A stretch of 64,000 nt of DNA from Flavobacterium sp. Root420 (GTDB lineage: Bacteria; Bacteroidota; Bacteroidia; Flavobacteriales; Flavobacteriaceae): the NCBI RefSeq assembly GCF_001427905.1, contig NZ_LMEF01000001.1, forward strand, positions 62,394 through 126,393, in the 5' to 3' direction. Positions 7,901 through 15,770 of the stretch are shown piece by piece (positions within the stretch are counted from its first letter, which is position 1; every line of letters starts with the position of its first letter). The notes under the pieces were generated by a model. It was not told the origin of the DNA. It searched no databases and saw nothing but the letters and a program-made list of their open reading frames with translations. The translations under genes and the position numbers were made by a program.

Positions 7901-8924
7901 AACCTATGATTTCTGCTTTAATATGTTTTGATATAAAATATTCGATAGCAGCCTGGTAGTTTTCCCGTTTACCGGATAACTCGATCAGCATAATTCCAAA
8001 GTTAACATCGCCTGCCTGATCCATTTGTGCGCTAATAATTTTAAAATTAGTATCAAATAATCGCGAAACTTCTGATATTACAGGCTCATTTACTGATTTT
8101 CCGGTCATTTCAAGTCTTAATAACGGATTTAAGTTTTCACCTTCTTCTTTTTGCAATCTTTCCTGATAAACAGCAGGAATATCCAAATGCAAAGAAGAAG
8201 CAATAAATTCCTTTGTCAGTTCGTGTTTGGGGTCTGCAAAAATTTCGCCCACACTTCCCTGCTCTATTAATTTTCCGTGACTAATTACGGCCACCTCATC
8301 GCAAATTGATTTTACCACTTCCATCTGATGTGTAATCAATAAAATCGTAATATTAAGTCGGCGATTGATGTCTTTCAGTAAATTCAGAATAGATCTTGTG
8401 GTTGCAGGATCCAGTGCGCTGGTTGCCTCGTCACACAATAACACTTTTGGATTATTGGCCAATGTTCTGGCAATCGCAACTCTTTGTTTTTGGCCTCCCG
8501 AAAGACTTGCCGGATAATCATTTGCTTTTTCGGTCAAACCCACTAATTGAAGTAATTCTAGAACCCGTTCTTTTATTGCCGCTTTTGAAGTTCCGGTTAA
8601 TTCCAACGGAAAAGCAACATTCTCAAATACTGTTCTGGAGGAAAGTAAATTAAAATGCTGAAAAATCATTCCGATTTGTCTTCTTTCAATAGCAAGCTGT
8701 GCGTTTGATAATTGTATAAGGGATTTCCCATCTACAATAATTTCTCCCGAAGTGGGTCTTTCCAGTAAATTAACGCATCTGATCAAGGTGCTTTTTCCTG
8801 CTCCCGAAGTTCCGATTACACCAAAAATTTTCCCGGGCGGAACCTTAAGCGAGACCTCTGATAAAGCCGAAACAATTCGGTCTTTCTGATGAAAAGTTTT
8901 GCTGACGTTTTTTAATTCAATCAT
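7893..8924 (-). CDS. metN: methionine ABC transporter ATP-binding protein MetN
   Basis: A 343-residue ATPase. Walker A is GTSGAGKST (38-46), the signature is [13 protein letters not shown], and Walker B is [12 protein letters not shown]. The C-terminal part (about 260-340) is a NIL domain that binds methionine and gives trans-inhibition in this family. It is the first structural gene of the operon. Upstream lie an intrinsic terminator and a 30-codon leader ORF, so expression is probably controlled by attenuation. Confidence 0.94.
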   Translation of the reverse strand: MIELKNVSKTFHQKDRIVSALSEVSLKVPPGKIFGVIGTSGAGKSTLIRCVNLLERPTSGEIIVDGKSLIQLSNAQLAIERRQIGMIFQHFNLLSSRTVFENVAFPLELTGTSKAAIKERVLELLQLVGLTEKANDYPASLSGGQKQRVAIARTLANNPKVLLCDEATSALDPATTRSILNLLKDINRRLNITILLITHQMEVVKSICDEVAVISHGKLIEQGSVGEIFADPKHELTKEFIASSLHLDIPAVYQERLQKEEGENLNPLLRLEMTGKSVNEPVISEVSRLFDTNFKIISAQMDQAGDVNFGIMLIELSGKRENYQAAIEYFISKHIKAEIIGYV

Positions 8925-8946
8925 TCTTTATTATAGGTTTAAAAAC

Positions 8947-8980
8947 AAAAAAGCCTTTCAAATACTCATGAAAGGCTTTT
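8947..8980 (-). terminator. leader terminator (attenuator) upstream of metN
   Basis: A 12-bp perfect stem (8949-8960 with 8969-8980) has an 8-base loop and, on the - strand, is followed by a T-rich run. It stands 18 bases after the stop codon of a small leader ORF and 22 bases before the metN start. It would end transcription before metN unless prevented. Confidence 0.8.
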
Positions 8981-8998
8981 CGAAAAAATAGTATTATT

Positions 8999-9091
8999 TT
9001 ATATAGAAGCCAATACAATCATTACAGCACTACAGCACAGTATCAGGCTGCGGTTATAATAATTCTTCATATTCTGGCTATTATTTCTCAT
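8999..9091 (-). CDS. 30-residue leader peptide upstream of metNIQ
   Basis: The ORF has an ATG start, 30 codons and a TAA stop. The peptide starts MRNNSQNMKNYYNRS, then a hydrophobic half LILCCSAVMIVLASI. It holds adjacent Cys codons (TGC TGT) at residues 19-20 and Met codons at positions 1, 8 and 24. A -7 box TAAATTTG ends 8 bases before the ATG, so the mRNA would be nearly leaderless. A terminator follows, then metN. Placement suggests a regulatory leader peptide that senses sulfur amino-acid supply. It could instead be a small membrane peptide. I do not recognise a named family. Confidence 0.6.
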   Translation of the reverse strand: MRNNSQNMKNYYNRSLILCCSAVMIVLASI

Positions 9092-9099
9092 TGTGGTTG

Positions 9100-9107
9100 C
9101 AAATTTA
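9100..9107 (-). promoter_or_regulatory. -7 promoter element of the met leader
   Basis: On the - strand this reads TAAATTTG, the Bacteroidota -7 consensus, 8 bases before the leader ORF start. No clear TTG is seen at the -33 distance, so the promoter may be weak or activator-dependent. Confidence 0.5.
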
Positions 9108-9292
9108 AAGAGTTATTTTTGATTTCACCCCATAAATCATCAAAACTTTTATTAACCTATCAAAATAGTAGATTAGTTTAATTTCAGCGACATTTGAGGC
9201 ATTTCAAAAAAATATTTATTGTTGCACTACTCTATTCCACCCCGCTAATACTATCATTATAAATTATTTTAATAATACTAAAAAATTATTAA

Positions 9293-9324
9293 TTTGATTA
9301 ATAAACGTACTCGCCCTAAATTTG
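9293..9324 (+). promoter_or_regulatory. promoter of the OsmC-family gene
   Basis: TTTG at 9293-9296, a 20-base spacer and TAAATTTG at 9317-9324 fit the Bacteroidota sigma-A consensus. The transcript would start about 55 bases before the OsmC start codon. The 9108-9292 stretch is AT-rich with nothing else recognised. Confidence 0.75.
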
Positions 9325-9385
9325 TCTCATCAAAATCAAACAATTGATTTGAAATAATTAAAAACAACTTTAAAAAATAGAAATC

Positions 9386-9802
9386 ATGAAATTTACAAGA
9401 AGAGCAAACGCAAATTGGAAAGGTACAGGAATGGAAGGAAAAGGAACCATCAGTACACAAAGCACAACATTACACGAAGCACAATTATCTTTCAAAACCC
9501 GTTTTGAGCAAGGAGTTGGAACCAACCCAGAAGAATTAATCGCAGCGGCACATTCAGGCTGTTTTACTATGCAATTGAGCTTTTTATTATCTGAAGCCGG
9601 ATTTGTTCCGGAAGATTTAGATACTGTAGCAAAAATTACTTTCGAAGACGGAACAATTACTTTAATTCAATTGGAATTGACTGGAAAAGTTCCCGGAATC
9701 TCAGCAGAAGATTTTCAGCAAACAGCACAAAAAGCAAAAGAAATTTGTCCTATCTCAAAATTATTAAACACTGAAATTACTTTGGCTGTAACATTGAATT
9801 AA
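9386..9802 (+). CDS. OsmC family peroxiredoxin
   Basis: A 138-residue OsmC/Ohr-superfamily protein, closest in pattern to the OsmC branch (begins MKFTRRANANWKGTGMEGKG). The two redox cysteines are Cys59 in AAHSGCFTMQL and Cys121 in EICPISKLL. Such enzymes reduce organic hydroperoxides using thiols. It stands alone behind its own promoter, about 2.4 kb from an OxyR gene, which makes peroxide control plausible though no OxyR site was identified. Confidence 0.9.
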   Translation: MKFTRRANANWKGTGMEGKGTISTQSTTLHEAQLSFKTRFEQGVGTNPEELIAAAHSGCFTMQLSFLLSEAGFVPEDLDTVAKITFEDGTITLIQLELTGKVPGISAEDFQQTAQKAKEICPISKLLNTEITLAVTLN

Positions 9803-9837
9803 TTTCAATTTCAAATAATCTAAAATCTAAAATCAAT

Positions 9838-9851
9838 CCCGAGGCTTCGGG
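9838..9851. repeat. CCCGAGGC/TTCGGG mini-palindrome
   Basis: This 14-bp inverted motif is flanked on both sides by TAAAATCTAAAATCAAT. The same core in the other orientation is present near 11944-11957 inside another repeat element. It is part of the dispersed intergenic repeat family. Confidence 0.5.
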
Positions 9852-9870
9852 ACTAAAATCTAAAATCAAT

Positions 9871-10668
9871 ATGAAAACACTATCTATAAAAGAACAATTG
9901 AAATCTTATTTCCTGTTCGCCGCTTTAATCTTAAGTTTAGTATTTACTTCTGTAAATGTTAATGCACAAACTAAAACTGCTGTTCCACAAATTAAAAACG
10001 TTGTATTGGTACACGGTGCCTTCGCAGACGGCTCAGGATGGCAGGGATTATACCAAATTTTGACTAAAAAAGGGTATAATGTAACGATTGTTCAAAATCC
10101 GTTAAGCTCATTAGCAGATGACGTTGCTGCAACAAATTTAGCTTTAGACAAACAAGACGGACCAACCATTTTAGTTGGACATTCATGGGGCGGAACTGTA
10201 ATTACAGAAGCCGGAAACCATCCAAAAGTAGCAGCATTGGTTTATGTAGCGGCTTTACAGCCTGATAACGGAGAAAACTCTATTCAATGGCTGCAAACTG
10301 CACCTCCTGCTCCTGAAAATGGTGTATTGCCTCCAGATGACAAAGGAATAGCGTATTATGATAAAGCTAAATTCCACGCTGGATTTGCAGGTGATATAAG
10401 CAAAGAACAAGCTGATTTCATGTATGCTTCGCAAGGTGCATTTCACGCACAAGGTTTTGGAACTCCTATCACAAAAGCAGCTTGGAGAGATAAACCTTCT
10501 TACGGAATTGTAGCCACCGAAGACAAAAGTATTACACCTGATATTCAACGTGCGATGTACAAACGTTCGAACACAAAAATCACAGAAATAAAAGGAAGCC
10601 ATGTGGTTTTTATTTCTCAACCAAAGGCTGTTTCGAAAGTTATTATTGCTGCATCTAAAAAACAATAA
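9871..10668 (+). CDS. secreted alpha/beta hydrolase
   Basis: A 265-residue protein with an N-terminal signal peptide (cleavage likely after VNVNA, residue 32) followed by an alpha/beta-hydrolase fold. VLVHGAFADGSGW forms the oxyanion region, GHSWGG carries the nucleophile Ser105, and the later VATEDKSI and GSHVVF supply Asp and His. Substrate unknown; relatives are annotated as esterases or salicylate-esterase-like hydrolases. It follows the OsmC gene by 68 bases that hold repeat sequence, so cotranscription is possible. It converges with oxyR. Confidence 0.88.
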   Translation: MKTLSIKEQLKSYFLFAALILSLVFTSVNVNAQTKTAVPQIKNVVLVHGAFADGSGWQGLYQILTKKGYNVTIVQNPLSSLADDVAATNLALDKQDGPTILVGHSWGGTVITEAGNHPKVAALVYVAALQPDNGENSIQWLQTAPPAPENGVLPPDDKGIAYYDKAKFHAGFAGDISKEQADFMYASQGAFHAQGFGTPITKAAWRDKPSYGIVATEDKSITPDIQRAMYKRSNTKITEIKGSHVVFISQPKAVSKVIIAASKKQ

Positions 10669-10695
10669 TTGGTTCAGCTTTGAACTTAGAATTTG

Positions 10696-10821
10696 AACAC
10701 ATAGAAACATAGATTTATATACTGCAAAAAGGCGTTTCACTTGTTTCAAGACACATAACTTTGTGTTTTCAAATAAGTGAAATGCCTTTATCGACAAAGA
10801 AAAGCTATGTCTCTATGTGTT
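10696..10821. repeat. nested fold-back element between hydrolase and oxyR
   Basis: Three inverted pairs are nested: AACACATAGAAACATAG (10696-10712) with 10805-10821 (16 of 17), GGCGTTTCACTT (10731-10742) with 10775-10786 (11 of 12), and ACACA/TGTGT in the centre. The whole 126 bp could fold into one long hairpin. It may act as a bidirectional terminator or be a MITE-like insertion. Confidence 0.7.
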
Positions 10822-10827
10822 TAAAAA

Positions 10828-11799
10828 TTACATAAACTTACTAACCGCTTTCACAAAATAAGGCGAATCGTTCCATCTAATTTTTCGATAGGCGAAGTCT
10901 TTTTTGAGTGAGTCCGGAAGGCAATTCCAGATGGCTTCGTTCATTTTCTCGAGTATCAATTTCTTGGAAAAAGAATCTGAAACCACCAGACTAATTTCTC
11001 TTACCGGAATGGGTTCTTTGAAAGGTTTAAAAAGTCCGGTTACGCCTTCGTTTAGTATAGAAAGCTGCGGAATAATGGCAAATCCTAATTGAGCACGCAC
11101 TAAGTTTTTTAAGGTCTCAATCGAACTAATGTCATACGTAAATTGTTCTTTTATCTTATCTGAATTTTTTAATCCGCAGATATCCAAAAGCTGTGCGTTA
11201 TAGCAAAATTCATGGTGCAACAGCAATAATTCGGTTTGATCTCCGGGCTGTAATTCATAAAAAGCTTCATTGGCCATTGGATGCGACTGATTCAGGTAGG
11301 CCACAAAGGGTTCTTTGAAAATAGGATGTTCAATTAAATTCGGATTTCCGGTAGGCGTTGCCATAATAGCGACATCAATCGTTCCCGTTTCTACATCTTT
11401 CATCAATTGACCGGTGTTGGATTCTCTGATAATGAAATGTACCTTGGGAGTCGCTTCTTTCATCGCTTTAATAAACAACGGAATCAAATAAGGCGATAAA
11501 GTGGAAATGATGCCCACTTTGATCTCCCCTTCTAACAGATTTTTTTCATTGACCACAAAATCCCGAATCTCATCAGCCTCACGGAGAATCTTTTTTGCGC
11601 GATTGATAATCTCGATTCCTAATATTGTTGGTGTCAATGGCACTTTATTCCGATCAAAAATCTTTATTCCGATTTCCTCTTCCAGATTTTTTAACTGAAT
11701 CGTTAGTCCGGGTTGTGTGACCATACAGACTTCGGCTGCTCTTGCAAAATGGCGTTCTTCGTCTAAGGCTACAATATATTTTAATTGCTGGATCGTCAT
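10828..11799 (-). CDS. oxyR: LysR-type peroxide sensor OxyR
   Basis: A 323-residue LysR-family regulator with the winged HTH at residues 1-60 (HFARAAEVCMVTQPGLTIQLKNLEEEIG). The redox pair is clear: in HHEFCYNAQLLDIC the cysteines fall at residues 199 and 208, the same numbers as in E. coli OxyR, and the following TYDISSIETLKNLV matches the OxyR pattern. It should sense hydrogen peroxide through a Cys199-Cys208 disulfide and activate antioxidant genes. The gene ends about 20 residues longer than E. coli OxyR. Confidence 0.92.
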   Translation of the reverse strand: MTIQQLKYIVALDEERHFARAAEVCMVTQPGLTIQLKNLEEEIGIKIFDRNKVPLTPTILGIEIINRAKKILREADEIRDFVVNEKNLLEGEIKVGIISTLSPYLIPLFIKAMKEATPKVHFIIRESNTGQLMKDVETGTIDVAIMATPTGNPNLIEHPIFKEPFVAYLNQSHPMANEAFYELQPGDQTELLLLHHEFCYNAQLLDICGLKNSDKIKEQFTYDISSIETLKNLVRAQLGFAIIPQLSILNEGVTGLFKPFKEPIPVREISLVVSDSFSKKLILEKMNEAIWNCLPDSLKKDFAYRKIRWNDSPYFVKAVSKFM

Positions 11800-11854
11800 G
11801 GATTATAATTTTATTTTATAAAGATAGAGAAATATCAATTTTGATTATGAAAAA

Positions 11855-11991
11855 ATTTAACTGCAAAGTGCACAAAGGATTTTTAATCAGTTGGGCTCTG
11901 TAAAAACGCAGAGTTCGCAAAGCTAGGTAAATATAGCTTTGCTCCCGAAGCCTCGGGATTGCGTAGATCTTAGCGTACTTTGCAGTTAAAT
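11855..11991. repeat. MITE-like element with 15-bp perfect terminal inverted repeats
   Basis: ATTTAACTGCAAAGT (11855-11869) is perfectly inverted at 11977-11991. Inside are CGCAAAG-type motifs and the CCCGAAGCCTCGGG palindrome. No ORF. The remaining intergenic DNA to 12277 is AT-rich; a 19-codon frame near 12195 is too short to call. Confidence 0.65.
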
Positions 11992-12277
11992 CTCAAAGTT
12001 ACTGTATCAAAAAAGAAATTTATTAAGAATGACTCCTTTCCAACAAAAACATAAACAACATATTATCAAGTACTTAATTACTGACATGGGAATTTTATAA
12101 CACTTGTAGAAAATTCTATAATCTTTAACAAAACCAAAACCTCAAATTGTACGTAAGTATTAATATACGATACTCTGGAATGGCTTAAATTCAAATGGAA
12201 AAGTTTTTGGAGCATATTGGGTTTAATGGCCTTCCGGGTTATCGTTTTGTTTAATCAAATTTTATAAAGCATAAAGA

Positions 12278-12532
12278 TTGGAAAAATTAGAGCTTCAAAG
12301 ATTAAAAAAGAGTTTACAGTATTTGGAAAGCAAACAACGAGAATTAAAAAAACAGCAGGAAAATGATACTCGTAGTCATGAATCTATCATAAAATATTTG
12401 AAAAAAGATATGGTTCATCAGTTTCAATTAACAGATTATGATGCTTCTATCAAACAAGAAATTAAAAATACAGATGTTTTTATTATTCAGGTAAAATATA
12501 TTATAGAAAATAACTTTTCAAATTCAATTTGA
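12278..12532 (+). CDS. small coiled-coil protein of unknown function
   Basis: An 84-residue frame from a TTG start. The product is rich in Lys, Glu and Gln and looks helical or coiled-coil throughout (LQRLKKSLQYLESKQRELKKQQ), with no membrane segment. I recognise no family. Codon usage resembles local genes, and no overlapping frame competes, but there is no good promoter, so the call is tentative. It converges with the glycosidase gene. Confidence 0.5.
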   Translation: MEKLELQRLKKSLQYLESKQRELKKQQENDTRSHESIIKYLKKDMVHQFQLTDYDASIKQEIKNTDVFIIQVKYIIENNFSNSI

Positions 12533-12560
12533 GCGTTTAATTCAACAATAAAAAAGTATT

Positions 12561-14189
12561 TTATTCATAAGTATATAATTTCAATTTCTGAATTTCGTAA
12601 TCATCAACGGCGATTCTCACATGTCTTCCCTGATGGGTTTGATCGCCATTGAAATGACGGAACGTTTTCCATATCTTATTTTCGAAAGTTCCATAATCCA
12701 CTTTTAAAATACCGACATTAAGCGATTTATCCTTTAATGGTTTAAAAGTCACCACAATTCCGGAACCGGCAATATAGAATTCGTCAGGTGCAATTTCGAT
12801 TATGATAGCGCTTGTCATTGGCCAGGTTTCTTCTTTGGCACCATCAGACCAATTTAAGGTATAATCATGTTTAAACGTAAATTCGTAATTTCCTAACTGA
12901 ATGATTTGTGACTGATTTTCTTTATCCAATAAAACGCCATCTATTTTTCCCAATCCTTTATTGGCTTCGATAACAGGCGTCAATTGTCTGACTAAATCAT
13001 ATATTTTGCCAAGAGGTTCATTTTTGGCATCGGTTACAGATTCAATTGAAAAAGGCGAAAAACCAATTGCTTCATAATGTCCAATCGCATACAATCCTTT
13101 AAAAGGCGCTGTTTTATCAAATTTGTGTTCCGGTATAAACAACGGATCGCCCTGACGGGTAAATAAATTGTTCCAGTGCTTAAATGATGGATTATAAAAA
13201 TCTGGTGAGAGAAAATCAACCGAATTTCCGGCGGCTTTCCAAACGTCCATAACATGTGGCAAAGGTCCGGCACTTGGATATTCTCCGGGTTTCTTTTCGG
13301 GGGCATTTAAAGCGGCATTTACAAACATCGGAATCGCATAACTGTCTTTTCCGGCTTGGGCAACTTTGTTGGTGAATTTTGAAAAATACCAAGCCATAAA
13401 AATTTCATCTGTAGAAAGTCCTTCTCCAAAAATGGTTTCCCAGTTTCCTTTCGTTTTAAAACCATTTTTTTTCCAGATTTCTAAAAATTCAGGAACTAAT
13501 TTTTCCTTATTTTTCTGCAGGTATTGTAATAATTCCGAAGGCACTTCCTTATTGAAAACATCATTTGCTAACGGGCTGTAATCTCTGGCAATCGGCAGCA
13601 TTCCGATTTCATTTTCAACCTGAATCATAATGACAGTCTGCTCCTTTTGATCAAAATCTTTAATATGTGCCATCAATTTCTGAAAAGCATTTATATCCGC
13701 TTTCAGGTTATTTTCGCTGAGAGGTGTTAGTATTTCATGACTTTTGTTTTTATCATCTTTTACTCTCGGATATTTCTTCTGATTTAATTTTACCCAAGCC
13801 GGCGCATGACTTGACATACTGTTTTTCCATGATCCAAACCAAAGAAATACCAATTTTAAATCTTCTTTTCGGGCGCGAAGGATTAAATCATCTACTAGTG
13901 AAAAATCAAATTTGCCTTCCTCCTTCTCGATCAATTCCCAATAAACCGGTGTTAATACCGTATTGAGATTCATATCTTTTAGTTTAGACCAAATAGGTTC
14001 CATACTTTCTATAGTCGTAGCCGAAGAATTGCCTAATTCCCCACCCAAAACAAGAAAAGGTTTCTCGCTGACCATCAATTGTGTCTTATCTCCTTTTTTT
14101 TGAAGGTGCGGTATTTTTTTCTGGCTAAAGCCGAGTTGCATCGCCATAATTAGCAGTAAAAAAAATCTCATTTTTAGAAAATAAAACAT
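12561..14189 (-). CDS. GH35-like glycoside hydrolase with DUF5597 domain
   Basis: A secreted protein of up to 542 residues. The signal peptide MRFFLLLIMAMQLGFS starts at residue 7, so the true start may be the ATG at 14171. The TIM-barrel part has the strand motif NLNTVLTPVYWELIEKEEG and the acid/base Glu in MIQVENEIGM; LFIPEHKFD supplies the likely nucleophile Glu. The C-terminal beta-rich portion fits DUF5597. The usual activity is beta-galactosidase-type. It lies downstream of and codirectional with a LacI regulator, its probable controller. Confidence 0.87.
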   Translation of the reverse strand: MFYFLKMRFFLLLIMAMQLGFSQKKIPHLQKKGDKTQLMVSEKPFLVLGGELGNSSATTIESMEPIWSKLKDMNLNTVLTPVYWELIEKEEGKFDFSLVDDLILRARKEDLKLVFLWFGSWKNSMSSHAPAWVKLNQKKYPRVKDDKNKSHEILTPLSENNLKADINAFQKLMAHIKDFDQKEQTVIMIQVENEIGMLPIARDYSPLANDVFNKEVPSELLQYLQKNKEKLVPEFLEIWKKNGFKTKGNWETIFGEGLSTDEIFMAWYFSKFTNKVAQAGKDSYAIPMFVNAALNAPEKKPGEYPSAGPLPHVMDVWKAAGNSVDFLSPDFYNPSFKHWNNLFTRQGDPLFIPEHKFDKTAPFKGLYAIGHYEAIGFSPFSIESVTDAKNEPLGKIYDLVRQLTPVIEANKGLGKIDGVLLDKENQSQIIQLGNYEFTFKHDYTLNWSDGAKEETWPMTSAIIIEIAPDEFYIAGSGIVVTFKPLKDKSLNVGILKVDYGTFENKIWKTFRHFNGDQTHQGRHVRIAVDDYEIQKLKLYTYE

Positions 14190-14551
14190 ATTTTTTCAAT
14201 TTCATATTAAAGCTTTTATGCCACGAATTTCACGAATCTACACGAATTGATTTGTGCTAATTCGTAAAATTTGTGGCTAAAAAAAGTTAGTAATCCACAT
14301 TATAAAACCTGGCTGGTTTTATAATATGGATTAAGGTAATAAAGGTTTTTATTTTTTTACTAATTCACCTGAAAAGTCTTTACTTACGTCTTCTCCTGCA
14401 AGACAATCGGTTGTTTGTAAAAACTAAAAAACTCCTTTTATTAATTTGAAGAGAGTTTTTTTATTAAAATTATTACTGATATCAATTTGTTGATTTTCAG
14501 ACAAAACCTAACAGATTAATCTAAAATAATCTACAATCCAATGCACCAATA
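14190..14551. other. intergenic region with hairpins between lacI-type gene and glycosidase
   Basis: It contains a CACGAATTT-type fold-back repeat (14222-14276), a long hairpin with 18 of 19 paired bases (14291-14309 with 14315-14333, loop 5 bases), and an AAAAACTC/GAGTTTTTT terminator-like hairpin (14427-14463) suited to end the LacI-type gene. No coding sequence is evident. Confidence 0.6.
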
Positions 14552-15589
14552 TTAAGATTCTTTTCTTTTGGAAGATTCGCGAATAAGTACTTCTGTATTT
14601 AAGAAAGCTATTTCCTGAACATCTTCATTTTTGGCTGATTTCAGGTTCTTTATAATAATATCGGCAGCAGCTTTTCCCATTTTTTCTGCAGGATGCGTTA
14701 TGGTTGATAAATTTGGATCGATAATTTGAGAAATCGGATCATTATTAAAACCAATAATGGCAATATCTTCAGGTACTTTAATACCACGTTTTTTGGCGGT
14801 TTGCACTGCACTTACAGCAATTATATCCCCAGAAGCGAAAAGTCCATCCGGAATTGGTTTTAAATCAAACAATTTATTGCTTGCTTTTACCCCTTCTTCA
14901 TAAGTAACTGCTTTCAAATCGATAATTAAATCTTCATCTATCGGTAAATTATGATCTCTTAAAGCTTCAACGTAACCTCTTTTTCTTTCATTATACAAAT
15001 TACCAAATTCTGAACCGGCTGTTAAATGTGCAATACGAAGACAACCCTGTTCTATTAGATGTTTGGTCGCTTTATAGCCCGCAGAATAATTGTCAATAAC
15101 CACTCTGAAAGTATTATAATCTTTCGGAACCCTGTCGACAAAAACCAACGGAATATTATTATTTGAAAATTGATGAAAATGCGAAGTATCCCTCGTTTCC
15201 ATCGCCAGTGAGCAAATAACGCCACTCACACGGTTACTGTATAAGGATTTAGCCATATTGACTTCTTCATGATAAGAGTCATGCGATTGCATAATGATTA
15301 CAGAATAGTCGGCCTTTTGTGCTGTAATCTCAATACCACTAATCAAAGATGACAAAAAGGGCTGCGTTACTGTTGGAATCAACACACCAATTGTTTTGGT
15401 TTTATTACCACGTAAACCTGCTGCAAGAGTATTGGGCACAAATCCCATTTCTTTTGCGGCCTTCTTCACTTTCTTGATCGTTTTATCACTTATCGAATGA
15501 TGATCCTTTAAAGCTCTTGAAATTGTTGAGGTTGCTAAATTTAACTTCTCAGCAATATCATAGATCGTTACGTGTTTATTTTCTTCCAT
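14552..15589 (-). CDS. LacI family transcriptional regulator
   Basis: A 345-residue regulator. The LacI HTH and hinge are at residues 6-60 (VTIYDIAEKLNLATSTISRA, then the hinge helix). A periplasmic-binding-protein-like effector domain follows (KTIGVLIPTVTQPFLSSLISG, then GYKATKHLIEQGC, and DGLFASGDIIAVSA near the C-terminus). It should bind a sugar or sugar derivative. The downstream glycosidase is the obvious candidate target. Confidence 0.93.
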   Translation of the reverse strand: MEENKHVTIYDIAEKLNLATSTISRALKDHHSISDKTIKKVKKAAKEMGFVPNTLAAGLRGNKTKTIGVLIPTVTQPFLSSLISGIEITAQKADYSVIIMQSHDSYHEEVNMAKSLYSNRVSGVICSLAMETRDTSHFHQFSNNNIPLVFVDRVPKDYNTFRVVIDNYSAGYKATKHLIEQGCLRIAHLTAGSEFGNLYNERKRGYVEALRDHNLPIDEDLIIDLKAVTYEEGVKASNKLFDLKPIPDGLFASGDIIAVSAVQTAKKRGIKVPEDIAIIGFNNDPISQIIDPNLSTITHPAEKMGKAAADIIIKNLKSAKNEDVQEIAFLNTEVLIRESSKRKES

Positions 15590-15671
15590 GGATTACATAA
15601 TATAAAGTGTAAATATAAGTTATTTTTACAACAAGTATATTTTCGTGAATTAAGCTCCCTATTTTACGTTA

Positions 15672-15770
15672 TCCAATATTAAAATCTAATAATTCCAATT
15701 CTACATTCCGAAATTCCAATATTCCAACATTCCAATTATCTAATTTTCTAATTCCCTAATTATCTAATTT
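15672..15770. repeat. ATTCCA/TCTAATT simple repeats
   Basis: About 100 bases are built from near-repeats of ATTCCAA and TTATCTAATT units just after the antiporter stop codon. There is no coding signal or stable hairpin. Confidence 0.6.

Noticed and set aside
8950..9107. SAM riboswitch (S-box) ahead of metN
   Set aside because: The leader is short, lacks the multi-helix S-box core that I could recognise, and is mostly occupied by a 30-codon ORF and a simple terminator.
10255..10797. 180-codon ORF on the - strand over the hydrolase gene
   Set aside because: It is antisense to a well-supported hydrolase with an intact signal peptide and catalytic triad.
12195..12254. 19-codon ORF upstream of the coiled-coil gene
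   Set aside because: Too short, no promoter spacing or terminator as in the met leader, and no homology I can argue.
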